Origin: Nonomuraea wenchangensis
GTDB lineage: Bacteria; Actinomycetota; Actinomycetes; Streptosporangiales; Streptosporangiaceae
NCBI RefSeq assembly: GCF_900111685.1
Contig: NZ_FOHX01000005.1
Coordinates: forward strand, 558,001-622,000
Direction: 5' to 3'
DNA: 64,000 bases
The position numbers and the translations under genes were made by a program. The notes under the pieces were generated by a model that did no database searches, had not been told where the DNA came from, and saw nothing but the letters and a program-made list of their open reading frames with translations. This document shows positions 40,322 through 49,102 of the stretch, piece by piece. Every line of letters starts with the position of its first letter. The stretch's first letter is position 1.

Positions 40322-40927
40322 GTGAAGGGCGTGCTGCAAGGCATAGACGTGTCGAACTGGCAGGGCTCGGTCGACTGGTCCGGCCACGCCGAGGCGGGCG
40401 TGGCGTTCGCCTTCGCCAAGGCGACCGAGGGCGGCGACTGGACCGACAAATGGTTCGCGCGCAACTGGAACGGCATGCGGGAGAGCTGGCTCGTCTGCGG
40501 CGCGTACCACTTCGCCCGCCCCAAGGGCGACCCCGTCCAGCACGCCCGCCACTTCCTCGCCACGATCAGGTCGGCCGGCGGGCTGCGCCGCGGCGACCTG
40601 ATCGCGCTCGACCTGGAGACCGGTGACGGCCTGCGCCCCGAGCAGGTCGCGCGCTACGCCCGCCGCTGGTGCAGCCACGTCGAGCGGCTCACCGGCGTGC
40701 GCCCCTTCATCTACACCTTCCGCTCCTTCGCCGACTCCGGGCACTGCGCCGGCCTCGGCGAACACCCCCTCTGGATCGCCGGTCCCGAACACGCCCGCGG
40801 CCGCCCCGCCGTGCCGAGACCCTGGAACGACTGGACCATCCACCAGTACGCCCAGAGCCCCGTGGACCGCAACGTCTTCCACGGCACCAGGAAGGACCTG
40901 ACAAAGCTGGGGTTTCACCCGCGATAG
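40322..40927 (+). CDS. GH25-family lysozyme-like protein
   Basis: A 201-residue protein with the GH25 muramidase fold. GIDVSNWQGSVDW is the family opening with the first catalytic Asp. AFAFAKATEG follows, then YHFARPKGDP, the Asp-Leu-Glu catalytic block LIALDLETGDG, and WTIHQYAQS. It would cleave MurNAc-GlcNAc bonds. No signal peptide precedes the domain, so export by the Sec route is not evident. GTG 40322 starts it. It ends 66 bp before thrS and may be co-transcribed. Confidence 0.87.
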   Translation: MKGVLQGIDVSNWQGSVDWSGHAEAGVAFAFAKATEGGDWTDKWFARNWNGMRESWLVCGAYHFARPKGDPVQHARHFLATIRSAGGLRRGDLIALDLETGDGLRPEQVARYARRWCSHVERLTGVRPFIYTFRSFADSGHCAGLGEHPLWIAGPEHARGRPAVPRPWNDWTIHQYAQSPVDRNVFHGTRKDLTKLGFHPR

Positions 40928-40993
40928 CATCGTTGTTCGTCACCGAAGCAGCCCCGGTGCCGGGCGCCGGGCGCGCGACCCCAAGGAGTCACC

Positions 40994-42958
40994 GTGTCAG
41001 CCGAGCTACACATCACCCTCGCCGGAGCCGAGCGTGTGGTGGCGGCCGGCACGACGGCCGGCGCCGCACTGGAGGCCGACGGCCGCACGGTCATCGCGGC
41101 CAAGGTCAACGGCGAGGCCCGCGACCTGGCCCACGAGCTCGCCGACGGCGACGTGGTCGAGCCGATCGAGGTCTCCAGCGAAGAGGGCAGGGCGATCGTC
41201 CGCCACTCCACCGCGCACGTCATGGCGCAGGCGGTGCAGGAGCTGTTCCCCGAGGCCAAGCTGGGCATCGGGCCGCCCGTCGACAACGGCTTCTACTACG
41301 ACTTCGACGTCGCCGAGGCGTTCCACCCCGACGACCTCAAGCGCATCGAGAAGCGCATGCGCGAGATCGTCAAGGAGGGGCAGCTGTTCTCCAGGCGGCC
41401 GGTCGGCGACGACGAGGCGCGGGCCGAGCTGGCCGGCGAGCCCTACAAACTGGAGCTCATCGGGCTCAAGGGCGGCGCCGCCGACGAGGAGTCCGTCGAG
41501 GTCGGCGCGGGACAGCTGACCATTTACGACAACCTCGACGCCAAGAGCGGCGAGCTGCGCTGGAAGGACCTCTGCCGCGGCCCGCACGTGCCGTCCACCC
41601 GGTCCATCCCGGCCTTCAAGCTCATGCGCTCCGGCGGCGCCTACTGGCGCGGCAGCGAGAAGAACCCTCAGCTCCAGCGCATCTACGGCACCGCATGGGA
41701 GTCCCGCGACAAGCAGGACGAATACCTCAAGCTCCTGGAGGAGGCCGAGAAGCGCGACCACCGCAAGCTGGGCGCCGAGCTCGACCTGTTCAGCTTCCCG
41801 CCCGAGCTGGGCAGCGGCCTGCCGATCTTCCACCCCAAGGGCGGCATCATCCGCAAGGAGATGGAAGACTACATGCGCCGGCGGCAGGCCGAGGCGGGCT
41901 ACGAGTTCGTCAACACGCCGCACATCACCAAGTCGACGCTGTTCGAGACCTCCGGCCACCTGCCGTGGTACGCCGACGACATGTTCCCGGCCTTCGAGCT
42001 GGAGGGCGTCGACTACCGCGTCAAGCCGATGAACTGCCCGATGCACAACCTGATCTTCCGTGCGCGTGGCCGTTCCTACCGTGAGCTGCCGCTGCGGCTG
42101 TGCGAGTTCGGCTCCGTCTACCGCTACGAGAAGTCCGGCGTCGTCCACGGCCTCACCCGGGTGCGCGGCATGACGCAGGACGACGCGCACATCTACACCA
42201 CCCGCGAGCAGATGGCCGAGGAGATCCAGTCGCTGCTGCGGTTCGTGCTGAGCGTGCTGCGCGACTTCGGGCTCGAGGACTTCTACCTGGAGCTGTCCAC
42301 CCGCGACGACTCCGAGAAGTTCATCGGCGACCCGGCCGAGTGGGAGGAGGCGACCGAGGCGCTGCGCCAGGTGGCCACCGAGTCGGGGCTCACGCTCAAG
42401 GACGACCCGGGCGGCGCGGCCTTCTACGGCCCGAAGATCTCCGTCCAGGCCAAGGACGCCATCGGCCGCACCTGGCAGCTGTCCACCATCCAGCTCGACC
42501 TCAACCAGCCCAAGCGGTTCGGCCTCGAATACCAGGCGGCCGACGGCTCCCGGCAGACGCCCGTCATGATCCACCGGGCGCTGTTCGGCTCCGTCGAGCG
42601 CTTCCTCGGCGTGCTCACCGAGCACTACGCCGGCGCCTTCCCGCCCTGGCTCGCGCCGGTGCAGGTGGTGGGCATCCCGATCGCCGAGGCCCACGTCCCC
42701 TACCTCCAGGACGTCGCCAAGAAGCTGCGCGAGCACGGCATCCGGGTCGAGGTCGACACCGCCGACGACCGCATGCAGAAGAAGATCCGCAACGCGCAGA
42801 AGGCCAAGGTGCCGTTCATGCTGCTGGCCGGCGACGACGACATCGCGAGCGGCGCGGTCTCCTTCCGCTACCGCAGCGGCGAGCAGAACAACGGCGTGCC
42901 GGTCGAGCAGGCGATCGCCGAGATCGTCCGCGCGGTGGAGCAGCGCGTCCAGGTCTGA
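40994..42958 (+). CDS. thrS: Threonyl-tRNA synthetase
   Basis: A 654-residue class II aminoacyl-tRNA synthetase charging tRNA-Thr. Domains in order are TGS (1-60), the editing/SAD domain with [16 protein letters not shown] and a zinc-type HGxxC-like region around LCRGPHVP, and the catalytic core with motif 2 ([15 protein letters not shown]...[16 protein letters not shown]). The catalytic zinc Cys is in MNCPMHN. The anticodon-binding domain (about 550-654) has [16 protein letters not shown] 40994 follows AAGGAG. No T-box leader is visible in the short upstream gap. A terminator follows. Confidence 0.97.
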   Translation: MSAELHITLAGAERVVAAGTTAGAALEADGRTVIAAKVNGEARDLAHELADGDVVEPIEVSSEEGRAIVRHSTAHVMAQAVQELFPEAKLGIGPPVDNGFYYDFDVAEAFHPDDLKRIEKRMREIVKEGQLFSRRPVGDDEARAELAGEPYKLELIGLKGGAADEESVEVGAGQLTIYDNLDAKSGELRWKDLCRGPHVPSTRSIPAFKLMRSGGAYWRGSEKNPQLQRIYGTAWESRDKQDEYLKLLEEAEKRDHRKLGAELDLFSFPPELGSGLPIFHPKGGIIRKEMEDYMRRRQAEAGYEFVNTPHITKSTLFETSGHLPWYADDMFPAFELEGVDYRVKPMNCPMHNLIFRARGRSYRELPLRLCEFGSVYRYEKSGVVHGLTRVRGMTQDDAHIYTTREQMAEEIQSLLRFVLSVLRDFGLEDFYLELSTRDDSEKFIGDPAEWEEATEALRQVATESGLTLKDDPGGAAFYGPKISVQAKDAIGRTWQLSTIQLDLNQPKRFGLEYQAADGSRQTPVMIHRALFGSVERFLGVLTEHYAGAFPPWLAPVQVVGIPIAEAHVPYLQDVAKKLREHGIRVEVDTADDRMQKKIRNAQKAKVPFMLLAGDDDIASGAVSFRYRSGEQNNGVPVEQAIAEIVRAVEQRVQV

Positions 42959-42977
42959 CACTCAGGCGGCTGATCTG

Positions 42978-43015
42978 ACGACGGGGGCGGGGCCGTACGG
43001 CTCCGCCCCCGTCGT
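42978..43015. terminator. Bidirectional hairpin terminator after thrS
   Basis: An 18-base arm ACGACGGGGGCGGGGCCG pairs with CGGCTCCGCCCCCGTCGT (one G-U pair) around a two-base spacer, between thrS and the convergent PIG-L gene. Confidence 0.8.
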
Positions 43016-43020
43016 GCTCG

Positions 43021-43749
43021 TCACCTGGGGAACAGGCGGAAGGTCACGGCGGGCCGGCCGCCGAAGCGCGCGGCCTCCTCCCGCGCCTGGCCCTCGATGA
43101 GGTCGCGGGCGTACTTCTCCGGATCCTCGCCGGTCAGCGCCTCGATGTAGGCGCGGTGCGCCAGGAGCGAGCGCACCCCCCGCTCCAGGCCGTCGGTGAC
43201 GTCCACGGCGTGGGTGGGCGCGTCGGTGCCGGCGACGGCGACCCAGCGCACGCCGTCCCACGGCTCGGCGTCGGTGTCGGGGAAGATCCACCGGTTGCCG
43301 GCGTCCCCGGCCGCGTCCAGCACGGCCCTGCCGACCGCCCGGTGGTCCGGGGTGTTCCAGTACGTGCCGCCCCAGGTGTCGTCCGGGTTGAGGGTGATCA
43401 CCAGTTCGGGGCGGTGCCGGCGGATCGCGGCGGCCAGGTCGCGGCGCAGGGCGACGCCGTACTCGATGACCCCGTCACGGTGGCCCAGGAACTCCACCTC
43501 GCGCACGCCGACCACGGCGGCGCCGGCCCGCTCCTCCCGCTCGCGTAACGGCCCGCTCTCGGCGGGGTCCAGGGTGTCGATGCCCGCCTCGCCGCTGCTG
43601 ACCATCACGTACGCGACCTCGCGGCCGGCGTCGGTCCAGACGGCGACGGCGGAGGCGCAGCCGTACTCCAGGTCGTCGGGGTGGGCGACGATGGCCAGGG
43701 CACGCCGCCAGTCGCCGGGCATGGGCTCAAGCTGATCGATCGTGGTCAT
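43021..43749 (-). CDS. PIG-L family deacetylase
   Basis: A 242-residue zinc-dependent N-acetyl hydrolase of the LmbE/MshB family. The zinc motif AHPDDLEYG (His and Asp ligands) follows the first strand. SSGEAGIDTLD, HRDGVIEYG, and the third ligand His in NTPDHRAVGRAVLDA complete the site. Relatives deacetylate GlcNAc-inositol (mycothiol), mycothiol conjugates or glycans. The active-site loops do not allow a specific call. ATG 43749; a GTG at 43755 is in frame. It converges on thrS. Confidence 0.9.
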   Translation of the reverse strand: MTTIDQLEPMPGDWRRALAIVAHPDDLEYGCASAVAVWTDAGREVAYVMVSSGEAGIDTLDPAESGPLREREERAGAAVVGVREVEFLGHRDGVIEYGVALRRDLAAAIRRHRPELVITLNPDDTWGGTYWNTPDHRAVGRAVLDAAGDAGNRWIFPDTDAEPWDGVRWVAVAGTDAPTHAVDVTDGLERGVRSLLAHRAYIEALTGEDPEKYARDLIEGQAREEAARFGGRPAVTFRLFPR

Positions 43750-43835
43750 CACCACACCCTAGGCCGGTGCGGCCCGGTGGTCCTCCGCGTGAGCGCCCTG
43801 AGACCCGGTCCGCCCGGGGTCCTATGCTGCTAGTT

Positions 43836-44366
43836 ATGCACGATCAGGCAGGGGCCGGGTCCCCGGACAACTTCGACCGTCTCTGGACCCCGCATCGGAT
43901 GGCCTACATCAAGGGTGAGAACAAGCCGACGGGCACCGGCCCCGGCGACGGTTGCCCGTTCGACGCCATCCCCGAGATGAGCGACGAGGACGGCCTGGTC
44001 GTGGCCCGGGGGGAGAGCGTCTACGCGGTGCTCAACCTCTACCCGTACAACTCCGGCCACCTCATGGTGGTGCCCTACCGGCACGTCTCCGACTACGACG
44101 AGCTGACCCCCGCCGAGCTGGTCGAGCTGGGTGAGTTCACCCAGAAGGCGCTGCGCGCGCTGCGCAAGGCCAGCGGCGCCCAGGGCTTCAACGTCGGCAT
44201 GAACCTCGGCCACGTCGCCGGCGCCGGCATCGCCGCCCACCTGCACCAGCACGTGGTGCCCCGGTGGGGCGGCGACACGAACTTCATGCCGGTCGTCGCC
44301 CAGACGAAGGTGCTGCCGCAGCTACTTCGTGACACCCGCCAGCTGCTCGCCGACGCCTGGGGCTGA
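43836..44366 (+). CDS. HIT family hydrolase / Ap4A phosphorylase-like
   Basis: A 176-residue histidine-triad protein. The catalytic block IAAHLHQHVVPRW carries the HxHxH triad, and ESVYAVLNLYPYNSGHLMVVPYRH precedes it. It corresponds by synteny to the Rv2613c-type protein encoded between thrS and pgsA in actinobacteria, some of which are Ap4A phosphorylases. ATG 43836 begins seven bases after TATGCT (43823-43828), so a leaderless start is likely; ATG 43824 is inside that box. Its 3' end overlaps the convergent membrane-protein gene by 45 bp. Confidence 0.88.
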   Translation: MHDQAGAGSPDNFDRLWTPHRMAYIKGENKPTGTGPGDGCPFDAIPEMSDEDGLVVARGESVYAVLNLYPYNSGHLMVVPYRHVSDYDELTPAELVELGEFTQKALRALRKASGAQGFNVGMNLGHVAGAGIAAHLHQHVVPRWGGDTNFMPVVAQTKVLPQLLRDTRQLLADAWG

Positions 44367-46472
44367 CTCCTCCCGCCGCACCAGCACCCCGATGCCGGTG
44401 GCCAGCAGCAGCGGCACCGCCAGGGCCAGCGCCATGGACAGCACCGCCGCCCCGGAGTCGTTGACCAGCATGCCGACCACGCCGGCGACCATCGTGCCGA
44501 TCAGCCCGGCCCGCAGCGCGGGCGAGTGCTCGAAGGCCGCCGGCACCACCCCGGCCGACGCCTGGTCGGGGCGCAGGATCGCGTACACGAGGAAGGCCAC
44601 GGCCACGATCACGATCGGCATGAGGTTGGGGCTGAGCAGCGTGGCCAGCATCGCCTGCAGCTTGCGCCAGATGACGTCGAACGCCTCGCCGGTCAGCACC
44701 TGGCCCACGAACCGGCCCAGATGGGTCTGCTCGCTGGGCGGCTTGAGATAGTTGAGCCAGGCGAACGTCATCACGATCACCCCGCCCGCCACGCAGAACA
44801 ACCCCAGCTTCACCAGCGACACCCGCTTGCCCGTCAGCACGAGCGCGGTCACCGCGATGCCCGGCACGAACGCGATCACGCCGCCGAAGTCGCTGCCCAG
44901 CCCCGACCCGCCGAGCACCATGGCCCCCGTGCCGAGGCCGACGATCGCGGCCAGCCCGACCCGGCCCGGCCAGCGGTGCGCGATCGCGGTGGTGGTGAGC
45001 AGGGTGCCGGTGGCGAACAGCGCGAACGGGATGTTGCCCAGCCCGAAGTAGCGGGCGCCCTGCTCGGCGCTGTAGCCCATGAAGCTGTTGAGCTGGAGCG
45101 TGGTGCCGGTCAGCAGGTCGCCGGCGAGCGTGAGCGCCGTGACCCCGGCCACCACCGCCAGCGGGCCGAGCGGGCGCCTGCGCCACGGCCCGCCCAGCGC
45201 CAGCGCGACGATCACCGCCCACCAGCCCAGCATCCAGCCGAACAGCTCCAGATGCGTGCTCCACGGCAGCAGGTTGACCAGGAACGTGGTGACCGGCAGC
45301 GCCGCCAGGCCCACCGCCGCCACCCGCACCAGGGGCAGCCGCCTGCGGCGGCGCAGCAGCACGAACGCCAGCACGTAGAACAGCACCTGCAGGACCGCCA
45401 GCGCGGTGAAGTACTGGCCCTTGGCCGAGCGCATCGTCTGCGCGGTCGCGTCGGCGCGGGCCATCGCCTCGATCGTCGCGCCGCGCTCGCCCGCCCGCAT
45501 CGGCACGCCCACCACGGTGGCGGGCACCGGCACGCCCAGCTCGGTGAGCACGGTGGCGGTCAGGTCGGGCAGGATCGAGATGTCGTCGCGGTGGGTGGAG
45601 GCGGCGCCGAGCAGACGGCCCTCCGCGCCAGGGGCGCGCATGGCGGCCACCCGCAGATGGGGCACCGAGCCGTGGTCGGACAGCCCGGCGAGCAGCACCG
45701 TCGTGCCGGCGGGCAGGGCCGCCAGCAGCGCGCCGGCCTTGGCGTCGGCCAGCCGTGCCGCCTCGCGGCGCCGGTCCGGGGCGAGCTGCTCGGGCGTCGC
45801 GGGCAGGCGGTCGCCGGTGAGATAGGGGCTGACGAGGTCGTCGACGTCCATGACGGTCAGCCGGCACCGTTCGAGGTCGCCGGCCGCGAGCTGGGCGGGG
45901 GAGGCGTGGTAGCGCGGGATCTGCCCCTCGCGGTCGGCGAGCGCGAGCGCCGCGCCGGGGCCGATCGCGAGCGAGCACTGCCCGGCCGCCTTCAGCGCCT
46001 CGCCCAGGTTGCCGGCCTCGCGGTTGCCGGCCACGTCGATGAGGTAGCGGTAGTCGGGGATCACCGCGCCCTCGCCCCGCTGCTCGGGGGCCGGGGGCGC
46101 GCCGCAGCCGTAGCCGGCCGCCGACCTGGTGCCCGCCGAGACGGTCAGCCAGCCGTCATAGGGGCAGGTCACGTTGCCGACCGTGCGCACCGACAGCGAG
46201 CCGATGGCGCTCGATCCGGCCAGGGCCCACAGGTGGGGGGTGACGGCGGGGTCGAGGTCGTGCCAGTGCAGGGCGGGCACACCGATCAACGCCACGCGCT
46301 GCCCGTCGGCGCCGGCCTGGGCGCGGATCCGCGCGTCCGCTCCGGTCGGGGCCGCTTCCCCCGCTCCGGTGTCGGCGCGGGCGGCGGCGGGGGGCGCCGC
46401 AGCGGTGAGCAGCCCTTGGCCGGCCAAGAGCTGGCCGGCCAGTACGGCCAGCACGATCAGCGCGCGCCTCAC
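44322..46472 (-). CDS. Polytopic membrane protein with N-terminal alkaline-phosphatase-like domain
   Basis: A 716-residue protein: signal/anchor (residues 1-25), an extracytoplasmic domain to about 365, and then roughly ten membrane helices. The outer domain reads VALIGVPALHWHDLDP ... LWALAGSSAIGSLSVR ... CPYDGWLTVSAGTRS, like the alkaline-phosphatase/phosphotransferase superfamily. The usual nucleophile and metal residues are hard to identify, so catalysis is uncertain. Its place in a lipid/mannoside locus suggests an envelope role. GTG 46472 follows GGGAGG. It overlaps the HIT gene tail-to-tail. Confidence 0.78.
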   Translation of the reverse strand: MRRALIVLAVLAGQLLAGQGLLTAAAPPAAARADTGAGEAAPTGADARIRAQAGADGQRVALIGVPALHWHDLDPAVTPHLWALAGSSAIGSLSVRTVGNVTCPYDGWLTVSAGTRSAAGYGCGAPPAPEQRGEGAVIPDYRYLIDVAGNREAGNLGEALKAAGQCSLAIGPGAALALADREGQIPRYHASPAQLAAGDLERCRLTVMDVDDLVSPYLTGDRLPATPEQLAPDRRREAARLADAKAGALLAALPAGTTVLLAGLSDHGSVPHLRVAAMRAPGAEGRLLGAASTHRDDISILPDLTATVLTELGVPVPATVVGVPMRAGERGATIEAMARADATAQTMRSAKGQYFTALAVLQVLFYVLAFVLLRRRRRLPLVRVAAVGLAALPVTTFLVNLLPWSTHLELFGWMLGWWAVIVALALGGPWRRRPLGPLAVVAGVTALTLAGDLLTGTTLQLNSFMGYSAEQGARYFGLGNIPFALFATGTLLTTTAIAHRWPGRVGLAAIVGLGTGAMVLGGSGLGSDFGGVIAFVPGIAVTALVLTGKRVSLVKLGLFCVAGGVIVMTFAWLNYLKPPSEQTHLGRFVGQVLTGEAFDVIWRKLQAMLATLLSPNLMPIVIVAVAFLVYAILRPDQASAGVVPAAFEHSPALRAGLIGTMVAGVVGMLVNDSGAAVLSMALALAVPLLLATGIGVLVRREESAPGVGEQLAGVTK

Positions 46473-46607
46473 CTCGAAGACCTCCCGCGACTAGGTTGGG
46501 GCGTCGTGCCACCGGCGCACGAGGGGCCGGTGCACGGCCCGCGCCGTCGGACGCGACTACCTTCTCATGCCGCGGACCCGGCGCGAGCCGGTTACGCGCA
46601 CCGAGGA

Positions 46608-47576
46608 TCAAGCCCGCGACACCAGGTCGGAGGCCGGGTCGTGCGGGCGGGCCGCCGACCTGGCCGGGCCGCCGGACGCGGGCACCGGGGTCAGCCAGTC
46701 GCGATGGCGGTCGTCGCGGCCGTGGGTGACGGCGTCGTACGCGTCCGCGAGCTTCTGCGTGACCGGCCCGGGGCCGCCGAGCTCGCGCCCGTCCACGGCG
46801 GTGACGTGCACGACCCCCGCGCCGGTGCCGCACAGGAGGATCTCGTCGGCGGCGTACAGGTCGGTCCGCATCAGGTCCTGGCGGACGGCGGGGACGCCCA
46901 GGTCGGCGGCGAGCCGTTCGAGGGTGTCCTGGGTGATGCCGTCGAGCGCCCCCGCGCCGGGCGGCGGCGTGAGCAGCCGGCCGTCGCGCACGACGAAGAG
47001 GTTGGCGCCGGTGCACTCGCTGACGTGTCCGGCCGCGTTGAGCAGCACGGCCTCGTCGTAGCCGGCGGCCATGGCCTCGTCCTTGGCGAGGACGGAGTTG
47101 AGGTAGGGGCCGGTGGCCTTGGCCGCGACCGGGACGACCCGGTGGTCGTTGCGCCGCCAGGAGCTGGTCATGAGCCGTACGCCGGAGGTGCCGAGCAGCG
47201 GCGGCCACTCCCAGGTCGCGACGGACACGACGGTCGGGCACCGGCGCGCGGCGATGCCCATCTCGCCGAAGCCCCGGTGGGCCAGGTGCCTGATGTAGCA
47301 GTCGGCGTGGCCGTTGGCGGCGACGGTCTCCAGGGTGGCGGCGCGCAGCTCGTCCACCGAGTACGGCAGCGGCAGCCCGATCATCCGCGCGCTGCGCACG
47401 AGCCGCGCCAGGTGCTCCTCCAGCCGGAACACGGCCGGCCCGTCCGGCGTCGCGAACACCCGGGTGCCCTCGAAGACGGCGGTGCCGTAGTGCAGGGCGT
47501 GCGTCAGCACGTGCACGCGGGCCTCACCCCAGGGGACCAGCTCCCCGTCCATCCAGATGTACGCGGCTTCGCGCAC
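46608..47576 (-). CDS. Branched-chain amino acid aminotransferase-like (class IV)
   Basis: A 322-residue fold-type IV PLP enzyme close to IlvE. YIWMDGELVPWGEARVHVLTHALHYGTAVFEGTRVF is the diagnostic start; the PLP Lys is in VAAKATGPYLNS; the phosphate site is HVSECTGANLFVVRDG; ITQDTLERLAADLG follows. It likely transfers amino groups to branched 2-oxo acids, though the divergent MocR gene hints at a more special amine. GTG 47576 is used. It is divergent from the MocR-like regulator across 89 bp containing repeated boxes. Confidence 0.9.
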   Translation of the reverse strand: MREAAYIWMDGELVPWGEARVHVLTHALHYGTAVFEGTRVFATPDGPAVFRLEEHLARLVRSARMIGLPLPYSVDELRAATLETVAANGHADCYIRHLAHRGFGEMGIAARRCPTVVSVATWEWPPLLGTSGVRLMTSSWRRNDHRVVPVAAKATGPYLNSVLAKDEAMAAGYDEAVLLNAAGHVSECTGANLFVVRDGRLLTPPPGAGALDGITQDTLERLAADLGVPAVRQDLMRTDLYAADEILLCGTGAGVVHVTAVDGRELGGPGPVTQKLADAYDAVTHGRDDRHRDWLTPVPASGGPARSAARPHDPASDLVSRA

Positions 47577-47609
47577 GTGCCCACCCTCTTCCTCATTGGC
47601 CGCAACTTT

Positions 47610-47657
47610 GCGGGATATATGAGCCAATTGGCCCATGAGTGGCACAGTAGCGGGATA
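47610..47657. promoter_or_regulatory. Shared control region with GCGGGATA direct repeats
   Basis: In the 89-bp gap between the divergent aminotransferase and MocR genes, GCGGGATA occurs at 47610-47617 and 47650-47657, 40 bp apart, flanking the palindrome GCCAATTGGC (47623-47632). MocR proteins often bind direct repeats on such divergent promoters. GATACT (47654-47659) could be the MocR gene's -10, six bases before its ATG. Confidence 0.58.
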
Positions 47658-47665
47658 CTAGTGGC

Positions 47666-49018
47666 ATGGGAAGGGATGACAACCTCGTCACACTCGTCCG
47701 CGACCGGCTGCGCCTGCACCGGGGCACCCCCAGCCGCAGGCTCGCCGGCGCGCTGGCCGACCTGGCGCAGACCGGCGCCCTGGCGCCCGGCGACCGCCTG
47801 CCCTCCGAACGCGACCTGGCCCAGGCGGTCGGCGTCAGCCGGGGCACGGTGGCGGCCGCGTTCAACGCCCTGTGCGAGGAGGGGCTGTGCGAGCGGCGGC
47901 ACGGGAGCGGCACGTACGTGCTGGGCACGCCCCTGGGCACGCCCTCGTTCGGCGGCCTGCTGAAGGGCGGGGCGGTGGTGGCCGATCTGTCCACCTCGGT
48001 CGTGCCCGATCCGTCCCACCTGGTCGTGCCCCCGCTCGATCCGGCCGCGCTGCTGCGCGCGCCGAGCGGCCACGGCTACGACGCCATGGGCGACCCCCGG
48101 CTGCGGGCGCTGCTGCGCGGCGGCGCGGCCGGCGCCTGGCCGGAAGGCGGGGGAGAGGTCCTGGTCACCGCCGGGGCGCAGCAGGGCATCGACCTGGCCG
48201 CGCGGGTGCTGCTGCGCCCCGGCGACCGCGTCCTGGTCGGCGATCCCGTGTACGGGGGCGCGCTCAGCGTGTTCCGGCGCGCGGAGGCCATCGCCGTGCC
48301 CGTCGACCTGACCGCGCCCGCCGCCGTGGCGGACGCGCTCGCCCGGCATCGGCCCGCCGCCGTCTATGTCGTCGCCGTCGAGAACCCCACGGGCGCGCTG
48401 CCCGACCTGCGGCCCGCCGCCGAGCTGGCCGCCGCGGCGGAGGTGCCGCTCGTCGAGGACCGCACCCTGGCCGCGCTCGTGCACGACGGCGCGCCGCCGC
48501 CCGCGCCGCTGGCCCCGCTGCACCCGTACGGGACGGTGACCGTCGGCTCCCTGTCCAAGGTGCTGTGGGGCGGGCTGCGGGTGGGCTGGCTGGCCGCGCC
48601 CGAGCCGCTGCTGGCCCGCCTGGTGGACGCCAAGCTGGACGCCGACCTGGCCACCAGCGCGGTGGCCCAGCGGCTGGCGGCCGACCTCCTCGACCACAAC
48701 CCGCCCGGCCCGTGGCTCGCCGAGCTGGCCCGCCGCCGCGACCACTTCACCGCGGCCCTGGCCGCCCGCCTGCCCGACTGGACCTGGGAGCGGCCGGCGG
48801 GCGGGCTGTCGGTGTGGGCGCGGCTGCCCGGGGTGGACACCGACCGGTTCGCCGTGGTGGCCAGGGAGGAGGGGGTGGCGGTGGCGCCCGGCTCGCTGTT
48901 CTCGCCGGACGGCCGGCACCGCGATCGCCTGCGGCTCAGCTTCGCCCTCCCGCCGGCCCTCCTGGACCAGGCGGTCGAGGGCCTGACCCGCGCCTGGACG
49001 GCCGGCCACGGCGGCTGA
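47666..49018 (+). CDS. MocR-type GntR/aminotransferase regulator
   Basis: A 450-residue fusion regulator. The N-terminal GntR winged helix (about 15-85) is GDRLPSERDLAQAVGVSRGTVAAAFNALCEEGLCERR. The C-terminal class I aminotransferase-like domain has VTAGAQQGIDLAARVLL, the PLP-type Asn/Asp region VYVVAVENPTGALPDLR and the PLP Lys in TVGSLSKVLWGGLRVGW. PLP or a PLP-amino acid adduct is the probable effector. It likely controls the divergent aminotransferase gene and itself. A GCGGCTGA-type repeat continues past the stop. Confidence 0.92.
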   Translation: MGRDDNLVTLVRDRLRLHRGTPSRRLAGALADLAQTGALAPGDRLPSERDLAQAVGVSRGTVAAAFNALCEEGLCERRHGSGTYVLGTPLGTPSFGGLLKGGAVVADLSTSVVPDPSHLVVPPLDPAALLRAPSGHGYDAMGDPRLRALLRGGAAGAWPEGGGEVLVTAGAQQGIDLAARVLLRPGDRVLVGDPVYGGALSVFRRAEAIAVPVDLTAPAAVADALARHRPAAVYVVAVENPTGALPDLRPAAELAAAAEVPLVEDRTLAALVHDGAPPPAPLAPLHPYGTVTVGSLSKVLWGGLRVGWLAAPEPLLARLVDAKLDADLATSAVAQRLAADLLDHNPPGPWLAELARRRDHFTAALAARLPDWTWERPAGGLSVWARLPGVDTDRFAVVAREEGVAVAPGSLFSPDGRHRDRLRLSFALPPALLDQAVEGLTRAWTAGHGG

Positions 49019-49093
49019 CCGGCCCCGGCCAGCTGCGGCGGCTGGGCGGGCCCGGCCCTGGCCCGCTGCGGCGGCTGAGCGGGCCCGGCCCGC
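49011..49093. repeat. Triplicated stop-region repeat with hairpins
   Basis: GCGGCTGACCGGCCCCGGCC (49011-49030, containing the MocR stop) recurs with changes at 49038-49057 and 49071-49090. The third copy keeps TGA, in frame with the first. Embedded dyads GCGGGCC-C-GGCCCGC can form strong hairpins, so the array may also terminate the two convergent genes. Confidence 0.7.
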
Positions 49094-49102
49094 GGCCGCC
49101 TC

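Noticed and set aside
44526..47963. An 1145-codon plus-strand open frame
   Set aside because: It is the shadow of the membrane protein and aminotransferase genes. No ribosome site or recognisable domain is present, and its composition is dominated by Arg/His/Gln/Gly.
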